Below are positions 50,961-59,281 of a stretch of 64,000 nt of DNA, one piece after another. The position numbers were made by a program, and so were the translations under genes. Origin of the DNA: Paucisalibacillus globulus DSM 18846. GTDB lineage: Bacteria; Bacillota; Bacilli; Bacillales; Amphibacillaceae. Each line of letters opens with the position of its first letter. The stretch's first letter is position 1. The stretch covers positions 142,545 through 206,544 of the forward strand of contig NZ_AXVK01000021.1 of the NCBI RefSeq assembly GCF_000482485.1, written 5' to 3'. Below the pieces are notes generated by a model, which saw nothing but the letters and a program-made list of their open reading frames with translations, searched no databases and was not told where the DNA came from.

Positions 50961-50986
50961 ATAATCCAAGTATTAGGTTGCAAAGA

Positions 50987-52195
50987 TTAAAGGCTTTTAT
51001 CACGTATATCAGAAGAGGATATGCTTACATTTAGAAGCTCGAAGTCTCGTTCTTTAATCATGTAATTTAAAAAGAAGTTTTCATCAAGACCAGTAATTTT
51101 ATGGAAGAAGTCAATTTCTACCATCCAATCGAATTCAATCATTTGACGCACATCAATTATCCTATTTTGGAAAACTAAATCAATAATTGATTTGACTTTT
51201 TGAGGTTTTTGAATAGGAATTGTTTCATCGAGAGGTTCTATCGTTAGAAAGCCTTTCCGATGAAGTGCTGCGTAAAAATTACGGTGCTTTTTAGCATCCA
51301 ATATCCCTAGATTAGCTGCTCGATATCCCAAAACTTGTATTGAAGTCTTCCATTTCTTTTTTAAATCGATATATGCTTCTGGATTTGTTACATGAATAAC
51401 AGTTTCCATGTCAGTATTAAATGGATCAGCAGGTAATAGAAATGAACTTGCAAACTGATTAGCTTCATTCTCGATTGCTTTATGTTCTTTCTTATCTAGT
51501 CTAGTAAATTCAACTCTATAGTGTAACAATAAGTGACCAAGTTCATGGGCTAAATCAAAGTTCCTTCGAGCAGCAGAACGTTTTAAATTACCTAAAATGA
51601 TAAAAGGTCGATCTTGTTTTGTCCACAAACTATAAGCGTCTATCTCCTCGCCAATTGCCTTTTCAAATATAAATACACCACTTTTTTCAACTAGAAACAT
51701 TAGGTCATCATTCGAATCATCGCTTAATCCTAATTCATATCTTGCCAACTGGGCTACTTTTGCTATTCGTGTCTCTCTATCATCATTTGTAGAATTCAGG
51801 TAATCAATAACATTATCTCTTAGTTGAATAATTTTTTGTGATGGATATGCTATATTAGCTGTAATATAGTTAACAAAGCTATCTAAAAACTCAACATGTT
51901 TAGCCTCAGATTGGGTTTTTGAAATCACATTCATAACTTTTGAACGGTATGCAATATTCATAACAGGTATATTCTCTCGTTCTAAGTATCGGCTAAGTGC
52001 ATCGTTTTTATAAAAGTACTTACTTTTAACTTTAAAAATAGATTTTAAATCATTTACAGTTTTCAACTTTGGTGAAGTAAAATTATTCTCATATTGCCAA
52101 ACTGCTTGTTCTGTTACACCCAACGTATCAGAGAGTTGTTTTCGTGAAAAACCATGCATGATACGGAGATTGGTCAAATTTTCACCAATAAACAT
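50987..52195 (-). CDS. XRE helix-turn-helix protein with ImmA/IrrE metallopeptidase domain
   Basis: A 402-residue protein. The N-terminal XRE domain (about 1-58) includes FSRKQLSDTLGVTEQAVWQY. A linker follows. The COG2856 zinc-peptidase domain contains FDLAHELGHLLLHYR (HExxH) and AIENEANQFASSFLLPADPF (third ligand Glu) at about 215-265. A C-terminal helical part completes it. Such fusions cleave partner repressors in toxin-antitoxin or mobile-element switching. AAGGAGGAGAG precedes the ATG. The gene starts 24 bp after the end of an unrecognised gene (52220-52651), so the two are likely an operon. Confidence 0.87.
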   Translation of the reverse strand: MFIGENLTNLRIMHGFSRKQLSDTLGVTEQAVWQYENNFTSPKLKTVNDLKSIFKVKSKYFYKNDALSRYLERENIPVMNIAYRSKVMNVISKTQSEAKHVEFLDSFVNYITANIAYPSQKIIQLRDNVIDYLNSTNDDRETRIAKVAQLARYELGLSDDSNDDLMFLVEKSGVFIFEKAIGEEIDAYSLWTKQDRPFIILGNLKRSAARRNFDLAHELGHLLLHYRVEFTRLDKKEHKAIENEANQFASSFLLPADPFNTDMETVIHVTNPEAYIDLKKKWKTSIQVLGYRAANLGILDAKKHRNFYAALHRKGFLTIEPLDETIPIQKPQKVKSIIDLVFQNRIIDVRQMIEFDWMVEIDFFHKITGLDENFFLNYMIKERDFELLNVSISSSDIRDKSL

Positions 52196-52219
52196 AACTC
52201 TCCTCCTTATCTAATTTAA

Positions 52220-52651
52220 CTAAATGCTTTCTTCTTCTTTGAAGATTCCTATATCAAATTCTGCAGGGTCAATTATATCACTTTCTTGGTCTGGAGCAAT
52301 AACTTCACGTTCCTCATCAGTTAACTCTGCTCCAGAAACATATTCTGAAAGGTTTGCAACTTCATAGGCTATATTATTTTCTGGATTAGGTAAATAATGC
52401 ATAATACCTAAAATTTGATAAGCTTCATCAATTTTGTAAGTGAGAATGTGAAATTCCTGATATGTAGATTGAAAATGATTTAATACATCTCTTACTTTTT
52501 CCTCTGCTACAAATAGAGTAAGTTGTTCGGTATTTTTATTGGTATTTAAAGGTGTATCGAGATTAATAATAGAAGTAAAATCAAGGTTTTTATTTATTTT
52601 AGAAAGTTCATGAAGGTATGTTCTACGGGTTCCTTTACTTTTATTAGGCAA
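52220..52651 (-). CDS. Unrecognised partner of the ImmA/IrrE protein (143 aa)
   Basis: An acidic soluble protein that starts MPNKSKGTRRTYLHELSKIN at TTG 52651 and ends FDIGIFKEEESI. The first half is a mixed alpha/beta region, the second half is Asp/Glu-rich. No ribosome site lies before the TTG. A TATAAT box at 52665-52670 (minus strand) predicts a start of transcription only about 7 nt before the TTG, so the mRNA would be nearly leaderless. No stop interrupts the frame for at least 15 codons upstream (RIIS-type codons without ATG/GTG/TTG), so the start is uncertain. A role as antitoxin or substrate of the peptidase is inference. Confidence 0.5.
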   Translation of the reverse strand: MPNKSKGTRRTYLHELSKINKNLDFTSIINLDTPLNTNKNTEQLTLFVAEEKVRDVLNHFQSTYQEFHILTYKIDEAYQILGIMHYLPNPENNIAYEVANLSEYVSGAELTDEEREVIAPDQESDIIDPAEFDIGIFKEEESI

Positions 52652-52682
52652 TAGAGCTTGAGAAATTATAGGGGGGATATAC

Positions 52683-52934
52683 TTGGAACAGTATAAATTT
52701 AATTCAAATGATAGTAGAATAATTGTTAATGCTATCGTGGAAGGCTACCGTGACTATATTGAACATCGTAAAGACCGGCATAATAAAATGAAGATAAGCT
52801 CAGCCTTTGCATGGACTAAAGGAAATTTTATAGAAAGCAAAATCGCTGACATAAACGGGGATTTAAATTTATCTTATAAAAAAGCAAAAGCAGGTTTGAC
52901 ATGGGATTACTTACAATTTATACTACTAATTTAA
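52683..52934 (+). CDS. DUF5986-like N-terminal protein, probably truncated (83 aa)
   Basis: It starts at TTG 52683 with AGGGGGG upstream and encodes MEQYKFNSNDSRIIVNAIVE, then SSAFAWTKGNFIESKIADIN and a hydrophobic end (DYLQFILLI). The centre recalls DUF5986-type proteins, which are usually more than twice as long, so the gene may be cut. It is divergent from the ImmA/IrrE pair, sharing a 31-bp promoter interval. Its function is unknown. Confidence 0.5.
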   Translation: MEQYKFNSNDSRIIVNAIVEGYRDYIEHRKDRHNKMKISSAFAWTKGNFIESKIADINGDLNLSYKKAKAGLTWDYLQFILLI

Positions 52935-53139
52935 CTCTATTTTAATTCAGAATTATATAAAAGTATATGATTTTATTGAGGTTTTTTAAAGTGAGTGTTA
53001 AAATTCAGTGATTTCTTTATAGTGAAGGAAATCTAGAGTTAAAGCTACATTCTGTTTTCCCCTACTTACCTTGAAAGAATCCAAACCTTTGACCCTAAAA
53101 TACATTCACGAGATAATAGGAACGAACGAGGTGAAAGTC

Positions 53140-53319
53140 ATGAAATGTGGTGCAAAACGATATTTTGTTGAAGCTTTAATTAATGATGAAAAGCAAATTG
53201 GAACCATAATTGCACGAACACCTGCAGAAGCTAGGAAAAAGTTCCACTTAGCAAATGCAACCAAAGCTGAAATCATCTCTGTTAAAGAGGCAAATAATAA
53301 CCGAATGATATATAGTTAG
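53140..53319 (+). CDS. Small hypothetical protein (59 aa)
   Basis: ATG 53140 has GAGGTG 6 nt upstream; the longer TTG frame from 53071 has no site. The product starts MKCGAKRYFVEALINDEKQI and has GTIIARTPAEARKKFHLANA, an alpha/beta pattern like small DNA- or RNA-binding domains. Unrecognised. It lies 10 bp before the pirin gene and is probably co-transcribed. Confidence 0.5.
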   Translation: MKCGAKRYFVEALINDEKQIGTIIARTPAEARKKFHLANATKAEIISVKEANNNRMIYS

Positions 53320-53329
53320 GAGGCTTCTA

Positions 53330-54064
53330 ATGTTACGGAAACTTTCTAATGACAAACACAAACAACCTTTCAGAGGACCTTTTTCCATAATCCGCGTTCA
53401 AACTGGGGATATCTTAGGCGATGATAGGGAAGATCCTGCGTTTGGACCACTAAGTATTATTGACCACGCTGTGATGAAAAAAGGACTAACCATCAAGATG
53501 CATGAGCATGTCAATGATGAGATATTGAGCTATGTTCTTCATGGAAAAATGTATCATCGTGACTCGGCAGGTTTGGAAATGCCAATAACTCCCGGAAATC
53601 TTATGATGATGAATGCCGGATCTAGCTTTTGGCATGAAGAAAAAGTAAAAGAAGATCATGTAGAGATGCTACAAATCTTTGTCCGACCAAGGGAGACAGA
53701 CTTGGAACCGAATATCCAATTTCATGAGAAACCAGTACAAAATGCCGATTGGTATTTGATGGTCGGTCCAGAGGATAGTGATGCGCCACTTCATGTTAGG
53801 CAAAGTGTGTATATTTATGATGCCAATCCTAAACAGGGTGAACAGTTAGTGATACCTAATTCTCAAGAACTTCAACCCTTCTTATATGTTATGAATGGCG
53901 AGATTCAGGTTGGTGAATGGAGTATAAATAAATATGAAGCAGTAACGGATTTAGAAAGCCCACTCCCGCCTATATATGCAAAGGAAGAATCGACTTTGGT
54001 ATTATTCTTTGTTGATAGGAATGCCCCAATGTCCTTGATGGGGACAATTAGTGGGAAACGATAA
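53330..54064 (+). CDS. Pirin-family protein
   Basis: A 244-residue bicupin. The N-terminal cupin has the metal ligands HEHVNDEILSYVLHGKMYHR (His, His, Glu with a later His) and the stretch GNLMMMNAGSSFWHEEKVKE. The C-terminal cupin is degenerate (ELQPFLYVMNGEIQVGEWSI). This is the YhhW/pirin-type layout; some members are quercetinases. AGGAGG lies upstream of the ATG. A terminator follows at 54076. The natural substrate is unknown. Confidence 0.85.
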   Translation: MLRKLSNDKHKQPFRGPFSIIRVQTGDILGDDREDPAFGPLSIIDHAVMKKGLTIKMHEHVNDEILSYVLHGKMYHRDSAGLEMPITPGNLMMMNAGSSFWHEEKVKEDHVEMLQIFVRPRETDLEPNIQFHEKPVQNADWYLMVGPEDSDAPLHVRQSVYIYDANPKQGEQLVIPNSQELQPFLYVMNGEIQVGEWSINKYEAVTDLESPLPPIYAKEESTLVLFFVDRNAPMSLMGTISGKR

Positions 54065-54075
54065 TATTATGTATG

Positions 54076-54107
54076 AAAACTACACTTCTAGATGTGTAGT
54101 TTTTTTA
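54076..54107 (+). terminator. Terminator after the pirin gene
   Basis: AAAACTACAC and GTGTAGTTTT around TTCTAGAT, followed by TTTTT. Confidence 0.85.
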
Positions 54108-54236
54108 TGTTGTAGTGTAGAATATAATTAACAGATATATCGGAATTATACCAATTGTATCCACGCACTTTGGGCTAGGTTTGGAGCGGATTAAGAAGAC
54201 AACAAATTGTAGTTATCTTCTTATCATACGTTTCTT

Positions 54237-54325
54237 GGTAGTTAGAATAGTATAAAAAACTTTCCGCCGACATAAGAAAAACTAACACATTCGCTTGGGA
54301 CTGAGCGAATGCGAGTTTTTCTAAA
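54237..54325. repeat. Dispersed repeat R1 (full copy)
   Basis: GGTAGTTAGAATAGTATAAA, CTTTCCGCCGACATAAGAAA, AACTAACACATTCGC and GCGAATGCGAGTTTTTCT. Confidence 0.8.
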
Positions 54326-54340
54326 CCAATGAAATTATGG

Positions 54341-54502
54341 CTATAAATTTTCTGTGTTAATCCGAGGATAATTCTGTTCAATAGCTGACTCACGTGCATT
54401 TCTATTATGTCGCTCATCATTAGAAATTTCATCACTTTTACTAGTATTCGTTTGACCCTTAGAAGCTTCAAAACGATTTAGTTCTTCTTTGTTTTTACCC
54501 AT
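54341..54502 (-). CDS. Small hydrophilic protein (53 aa)
   Basis: ATG 54502 has AGGAGG 9 nt upstream (AGGAGGTGTTGCAAG). The product MGKNKEELNRFEASKGQTNT... ends NYPRINTENL. It is highly charged and polar, without hydrophobic segments, and probably disordered. It resembles small spore-associated or stress proteins of Bacillaceae in composition only. The longer frame from 54574 overlaps the divergent GNAT start and is rejected. Confidence 0.6.
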   Translation of the reverse strand: MGKNKEELNRFEASKGQTNTSKSDEISNDERHNRNARESAIEQNYPRINTENL

Positions 54503-54583
54503 CTTGCAACACCTCCTAGTAATACTATACCCAACATATAAATTGATATTGAACAAGCAATGATTGAATGCCATGGAGGTAAT

Positions 54584-55033
54584 ATGGAAAATTACAAGCT
54601 AAGGCAAATTGGAAATTTATCTAAAACAAAAATAGATACATTAGTCATTGAAAGTCAAAATGAGGGTTTTCATTTTCTAAACAGGCTAGTTAAGGATTAT
54701 GAAAATGGTACGAACAAATTTGATAAACCTGGGGAAGCTTTGTACAGTATTTTTGATGTGAACGATAAACTTATCGCTATAGGTGGGATTAATGTAGATC
54801 CTTATAGTAAGGAAAATGGTATTGGCAGATTAAGAAGGTTTTACGTAGGGAAGGCATATCGGAAAAAAGGTTTAGGTAGAATCTTGGTTCAGAGGATTAT
54901 AAATCATACAGCTACTTTTAGGGTCATTGTTTTGAATACGGATACAGAACAAGGGGATTTGTTTTATAAATCACTTGGTTTTGAAAAAGAACCGCTATAT
55001 TCTAATTCAACCCATTATTTAAAGCTAAGATAA
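54584..55033 (+). CDS. GNAT-family N-acetyltransferase
   Basis: About 149 residues from ATG 54584, with GGAGG 4 nt upstream. Acetyl-CoA loop FYVGKAYRKKGLGRILVQRI (R/K-x-x-G-x-G), followed by VIVLNTDTEQGDLFYKSLGF, the usual C-terminal GNAT part. Probably a small-molecule acetyltransferase. It starts a run of short same-strand genes to 57723. Confidence 0.82.
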   Translation: MENYKLRQIGNLSKTKIDTLVIESQNEGFHFLNRLVKDYENGTNKFDKPGEALYSIFDVNDKLIAIGGINVDPYSKENGIGRLRRFYVGKAYRKKGLGRILVQRIINHTATFRVIVLNTDTEQGDLFYKSLGFEKEPLYSNSTHYLKLR

Positions 55034-55076
55034 CTAAATTACGGTAGTTAATTCAATAGAATGGAGTGTGCAAAGG

Positions 55077-55598
55077 ATGTTACAAGAAGAGGTTATCAAT
55101 CATTTGATTAGTGAAAAAGGCGATATTCCATTCGTAGTATTAATGTGTGGTATAGCAGGTTCCGGCAAAACTACCTTTTCGAAAAAATTAGAAGAGGAAG
55201 GCTTCATACGACTTTCTATTGATGAGGAAGTTTGGTCAACTTATGGACGATATGGCGTAGATTACCCTAGGGAGAAATACAGAGAGTATTTAGATGAATC
55301 ACATGCAAGAATTTGTGACAAGTTGCTTAAGTTTATTCAAGAAAATAAAAAGATAGTCTTAGATTCTAGCTTTTGGAGTCGGTCAGAAAGAGAGAAGTAT
55401 AAGCAGTTAATCGAAGAGAATGGTGGTAAATGGAAACTGATTTATTTAAAAGTAGATGATAATGAATTGCGTAGGAGACTGGAAATCAGAAGTAAACGGT
55501 TTGATGCGAATGCAGCATTTCCAATTACAAAGGAGATGTTAACAACGTTTTTAAAGGGGTTTGAGGAGCCTATAGGTGAGGGAGAAATTGTGATTTGA
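55077..55598 (+). CDS. P-loop kinase (AAA/zeta-like)
   Basis: About 173 residues. It has Walker A VLMCGIAGSGKTTFSKKLEE near 25 and DEEVWSTYGRYGVDYPREKY. A Walker B-like KKIVLDSSFWSRSEREKYKQ and the lid RRRLEIRSKRFDANAAFPIT complete it. The pattern is that of small zeta-toxin-like or gluconate-kinase-like P-loop phosphotransferases common in Bacillaceae accessory DNA. ATG 55077 is used; a GTG at 55068 overlaps the ribosome site GGAG. No antitoxin partner is adjacent. Confidence 0.8.
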   Translation: MLQEEVINHLISEKGDIPFVVLMCGIAGSGKTTFSKKLEEEGFIRLSIDEEVWSTYGRYGVDYPREKYREYLDESHARICDKLLKFIQENKKIVLDSSFWSRSEREKYKQLIEENGGKWKLIYLKVDDNELRRRLEIRSKRFDANAAFPITKEMLTTFLKGFEEPIGEGEIVI

Positions 55599-55624
55599 AA
55601 ATTAACAGAATTGGGGAGTTGAGT

Positions 55625-55813
55625 ATGGAAGATAGGGAGAAGCGTAAATCAACACATAACTTAGACAAAAATATCGTCCGAGACAATCGTGATAGTGAAA
55701 ATAATATGTGGTCGCAAGAACGAAATATGGCTACAGGATTTACTTTTAAAGGGTTATTCATGCTAATAGCAATAGTAGTTATTGTTGCCTTCATTAAGGA
55801 GTTATTTTTTTAA
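55625..55813 (+). CDS. Small membrane protein (62 aa)
   Basis: ATG 55625 follows GGGGAG. A charged N-terminal part (MEDREKRKSTHNLDKNIVRD) is followed by one membrane helix (GLFMLIAIVVIVAFIKELFF) at the end. No family is recognised. The same-strand neighbours are 26 and 33 bp away. Confidence 0.6.
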   Translation: MEDREKRKSTHNLDKNIVRDNRDSENNMWSQERNMATGFTFKGLFMLIAIVVIVAFIKELFF

Positions 55814-55846
55814 AACTTCAACCTATAGGAAATGAGGTGAAACAAA

Positions 55847-56176
55847 ATTAATGGAATTGGCAAGCTCATAGGTGGATTAAGTGGAGTTGCTAGCATACTA
55901 TTGTGGATTATATTTTCCTTTTTCAATCCGTATGATTCCCAAGTTGATTTCGATCCAATTAAACATACATTTTTCATGTTATTTCTTCCTGCTAGTTTTG
56001 CCCTCATAGCATCCTTTACTTCTAAGCGGTGGCTCATGTTGTTAGCTTTTATTTGGTCCTTCCCGTTAAGTCTTTATTTCATTCTAACGCCTGGAATCTT
56101 TCTGTTATTCGGAGTTAATTGTAGTATCTATTTGATAAGTTTTATTTTAATGACACTACAGAAACGGGAAAAATAA
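55847..56176 (+). CDS. Four-helix membrane protein with ATT at the start position
   Basis: About 109 residues with four hydrophobic segments (LSGVASILLWIIFSFF, HTFFMLFLPASFALIASF, LMLLAFIWSFPLSLYFIL, GVNCSIYLISFILMTL). The first segment begins upstream of the first ordinary start codon (TTG 55901). GAGGTG at 55834-55839 is 7 nt before ATT (55847), which opens the frame with NGIGKLIGG; a stop lies just upstream. So ATT is either used or replaces a lost ATG. Function unknown. Confidence 0.6.
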   Translation: MNGIGKLIGGLSGVASILLWIIFSFFNPYDSQVDFDPIKHTFFMLFLPASFALIASFTSKRWLMLLAFIWSFPLSLYFILTPGIFLLFGVNCSIYLISFILMTLQKREK

Positions 56177-56203
56177 ATTTGTCTTAGAATAGGAGATTTT
56201 GTT

Positions 56204-56869
56204 ATGAATCAAAGGAACGTACAAACAATCTTTTTTGATGCCGGTGGTGTGCTTTTTGATACTCCTATAAAGGGAGAAGAAAGAATTAGAAACCTATTGA
56301 CGGGAAGAGGATACGATGTAGCAACGATCAATGAGGCTATTTCAAAGGCAAAACAAATCAAGACAACCCTGATTACGAAATGGGATGAAGAAGAACAGTA
56401 TTATAAGAAGTTTTATGGTACGATTGCAAAAGAAGTAGGAGATATCGGATTAACTAATGAATTGCTTTACTTAACTCATTATGCAGTTCATTGTGAGCTT
56501 TTTCCAGAAGTGATAGATGTACTTGAGGAGCTAAGTGGAAAATATAAATTAGCGATTATTTCAAACGCAATGCCAAGTATGGATTGGGTATTTGATAGAT
56601 TAGGGATTCGGAAATACTTCGATACGATTATTCTTTCGGCCTTTGTAAAAGAAGGGAAGCCTAACAAAGCTATATATGAGATAGCCCTTAATCAAGCACA
56701 AGCCCAAAGAGAACAGAGTATCTTCATTGATGACAAATTGGAAAATATCGATGGAGCGGAAAAGGTGGGGATAAGGGGACTACATTTAGATAGAAGTAAG
56801 ATAAATTTGTTGGAGTTGTTGCAGGAAGAGAAGTTGCTAGTGGATGCGGATAAAGGAGAAATAGAATGA
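56204..56869 (+). CDS. HAD-family hydrolase (subfamily IA)
   Basis: A 221-residue HAD phosphatase. Motif I is TIFFDAGGVLFDTP (nucleophile Asp), with a helical cap, motif II LAIISNAMPS, motif III Lys in FVKEGKPNKAIYE and motif IV IFIDDKLENIDGAEKVGIRG. AGGAGA lies upstream. The stop overlaps the start of the following ASCH-domain pseudogene (ATGA), so the two were translationally coupled. Substrate unknown. Confidence 0.88.
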   Translation: MNQRNVQTIFFDAGGVLFDTPIKGEERIRNLLTGRGYDVATINEAISKAKQIKTTLITKWDEEEQYYKKFYGTIAKEVGDIGLTNELLYLTHYAVHCELFPEVIDVLEELSGKYKLAIISNAMPSMDWVFDRLGIRKYFDTIILSAFVKEGKPNKAIYEIALNQAQAQREQSIFIDDKLENIDGAEKVGIRGLHLDRSKINLLELLQEEKLLVDADKGEIE

Positions 56870-57224
56870 AAGGTCTAATTATAAAGTCACCATGGATTGA
56901 ATCAATCCTAGATGGGAAAAGACTTGGGAAATTCGAGGGTCAAATACTAGAATTAGAGGGACGGTTGCACTTATAAAGAGTGGTTCGGGGAAGGTTTTAG
57001 GAGAAGTAGACCTTATAGATAGTATGGAATTAACATTGGAAGAGTATCGTGAAAGCAACAAATTTCATGATGTGGAGAGTGAAAATGCACTGGAACTCCC
57101 ATATAAGAAAACCTATGCTTGGGTACTGGCGAATCCGAGAATGTATCAGGAGCCAATACCTTATAACCATCCGATGGGTGCGGTGATTTGGGTGAATTTA
57201 CCCGAGTTTGTAAACGGGGGTTAG
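56866..57224 (+). pseudogene. ASCH-domain protein, frameshifted
   Basis: MKGLIIKSPWIESILDGKRL runs in one frame, then after a one-base loss near 56924 the next frame continues WEIRGSNTRIRGTVALIKSG and GEVDLIDSMELTLEEYRES to the end VIWVNLPEFVNGG. Together these form a complete ASCH (RNA-binding-like beta barrel) domain of about 119 residues. Both parts have the expected motifs, so a single deletion broke it. Confidence 0.78.
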
Positions 57225-57225
57225 G

Positions 57226-57723
57226 ATGAAGAAAAAAATTATTAAGTTTATTATAGGTGCATTACTTATTTTACTTGCGATATTCATTTACAGAGAACTT
57301 TTTATCTATAAAACTATGGATGAAGCCCTTTCTGACCAGATTAATAGTGAGACCAAGATTGAAGCAATAAATATTACTGAATACCTCGAAAATGGATTAG
57401 AAAGAAGGACGAAAACGAGAATAGAAGATGATGAGATACTATCTACTATTCAAAATGGCTTTACGAATATGGAATTAAAGAAGATTCGTTCTACGGATAT
57501 AGATATCCTAGATATGGATTATTCGATAGAGGTTATTGCATCCAACCTAGTTGCCGAAAAACATTATTCTACTCAATCCGTAAATATAGCTTTTAATCAA
57601 CATGATCTCATCATAATTGATGGAGATATTAAGTCTTTTGAAATTGTTAGCGAATCCAATCATATGGAGGTAATGGATAACCTGTTGAATAATCTAGAGT
57701 TGGAGTGGGTTGAGTTTGAATAG
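57226..57723 (+). CDS. Membrane-anchored hypothetical protein (165 aa)
   Basis: The ATG overlaps the region just after the ASCH gene stop (GGGGGTTAGGATG). An N-terminal anchor (MKKKIIKFIIGALLILLAIF) is followed by an extracytoplasmic acidic domain with IEAINITEYLENGLERRTKT and DMDYSIEVIASNLVAEKHYS. The C-terminus is KSFEIVSESNHMEVMDNLLN. No family is recognised. Last gene of the run from 54584. Confidence 0.6.
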   Translation: MKKKIIKFIIGALLILLAIFIYRELFIYKTMDEALSDQINSETKIEAINITEYLENGLERRTKTRIEDDEILSTIQNGFTNMELKKIRSTDIDILDMDYSIEVIASNLVAEKHYSTQSVNIAFNQHDLIIIDGDIKSFEIVSESNHMEVMDNLLNNLELEWVEFE

Positions 57724-57825
57724 TAAATTTTCATTTGACTAACTAATTTCTATGTTCTAGAATATACAAAACATAACTTTCAGAATAATGGCTATGAAGA
57801 GAAGAGTAGTTTTGAATGATTATAT

Positions 57826-58145
57826 TCAGAGAGCTCCGCTTGGTGGGAAGGAGTAATAATGTTCAATACGAAATAAGACTCGGAGCTTCGCATAGATCTA
57901 ATTGTACTTAGTGATACTGCGACGGGTTCTCTCCGTTATAGGGAGAGGGTATAATCAATTTCTTATTTAATTGCCGTACCCGAAGAGCTTGGTATGGTGA
58001 CATCTCCATAAACTGAGGTGGTACCACGGAGATTTAACTCTCGTACTCAAGATGATTAATCTTGGTGGTGAGGTTTGTTATACTAAACCTTAAGGACTAT
58101 GGTGAAGAAGCGCGAATTGGTTTTCGCGTTTCTTAAGTGTTTTTC
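57826..58145 (+). promoter_or_regulatory. Orphan T-box leader (no synthetase gene follows)
   Basis: The stem I region starts GAGAGCTCCGCTTGGTGGGA and closes with CGGAGCTTC. The T-box sequence TGAGGTGGTACCACGG is at 58014-58029, followed by the partner region ACTCTCG. A hairpin AAGAAGCGCGAA/TTCGCGTTTCTT with T-rich tail ends near 58145. The specifier codon is not certain. The next 370 bp hold no synthetase or transport gene, only a decayed unrelated gene. Confidence 0.7.
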
Positions 58146-58287
58146 TTTATTATGAGGAGCATACTGCTACATTTTAGTAAGTAGTTCCGTTTTCGTGAGA
58201 AACAGTGTAAATAGAATATGAATAAGTATACCTTTTAGCACCGTAAATTACAGGGTTGCTTTCATTGATTTATCAACGCTTTATAGA

Positions 58288-58373
58288 ATGACATATCAAA
58301 TAGCACCTCAAATAACATCTTGACAATGAATGTTGTTAACATGCAGAATAGGGTGCTATTTTACTTGTCATTT
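58288..58373. repeat. Nested inverted repeat
   Basis: ATGACATATCAAATAGCACC in the left part and GGTGCTATTTTACTTGTCAT in the right part pair over two blocks (ATGACA/TGTCAT and AAATAGCACC/GGTGCTATTT), around a 42-nt interior. It could be a terminator or a small mobile element. Confidence 0.5.
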
Positions 58374-58518
58374 GAGATACAATCTTAATCTGTATCAATA
58401 AAACTAAAGGATTAAGTAACATTATGTGTTAAAATATATTTAAATATTATGAAAGATTTGTTCTTCAACGAACGAAGCAGAAGAGTTGAAGATGGAACAG
58501 TTTGAAGGGGGGATAAAG

Positions 58519-58925
58519 GTGACTATTGAACAGGAAGTATCGGATGAAGTATATAAAGTGATGGAGTTACATAGAAATTTATCAGAGGGACAATTTGAGG
58601 AAATGAATAGTTTATAATCTGATGATTTTCAAGGATGGCTTTATATGCCTTGGGTTGGAGAACTGGACCAATATAATGCAGAATCTATAAAAAAGATAAT
58701 AGATTAGCTTCAGAGTAATATAAAGGGAAATAAATTCAATTTGATTATACTGGGCTTAAAAAAGTTCCACAGTCTGAAATTCAAGTGACTGTATCTTACG
58801 AGGTAGTTCACCAAAATAAAGAACAGATGGTTAAGGTAAGAGCTTTAGCACTCGAGGTATAGCGAAAAGAAACTGAAGGTAAGAAAATTGTTCGTTGGTA
58901 TGAAGAAAAAGGGTTGCAAACATAG
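58519..58925 (+). pseudogene. Decayed hypothetical gene (three stops and a frameshift)
   Basis: From GTG 58519 (AGGGGGG upstream) a coding-like stretch MTIEQEVSDEVYKVMELHRN is interrupted by TAA, then SDDFQGWLYMPWVGELDQYN, TAG, and after a frameshift FDYTGLKKVPQSEIQVTVSY, TAG, KKIVRWYEEKGLQT and the natural stop. All blocks are in order and coherent, so one gene of about 135 residues has decayed. The family is not identified. Confidence 0.65.
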
Positions 58926-59281
58926 TTTTCGAATTACTTAAAAGCACAATTCTCTTGGACTAAACTAACAAAATAGAGGCACACTCTTATTGCATTAAAG
59001 GTCAACCAGTAAATTCTGGCTAACCTTATATTACGATCGGGTGCAATAGTTAAATAAAAGATCCATCTGTAGTGATGATATTTACTTTCATATTCGGTAC
59101 TACGAATTCAATCATGGAACTTTACCGTAAATGAATTAATGGTGTAGCAGGGTGTGGGCACTAAATACTTGGATAAACACCTCTACTGATTCCGGTGGCT
59201 TTAATTATTTCTAGCTGCCAAAATTCGCATAAGAAAGACCTCAACTTGTGAGGTTTGTTAAACTTTTTAAGAAATGGTGCT
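58926..59281. other. Intergenic region
   Basis: A short accessory repeat (ATCGGGTGCAATAGTTAAAT at about 59035-59054). A segment near 59100 with TTTACCGTAAATGAATTAAT resembles a purine riboswitch P3 but lacks the rest. A hairpin GACCTCA/TGAGGT lies at about 59240-59262. Confidence 0.4.

Noticed and set aside
59080..59160. Possible third purine riboswitch (TTTACCGTAAATGAATTAAT)
   Set aside because: Only the P3-like part is present; P1, J2/3 (TTTCTACC) and the terminator are missing.
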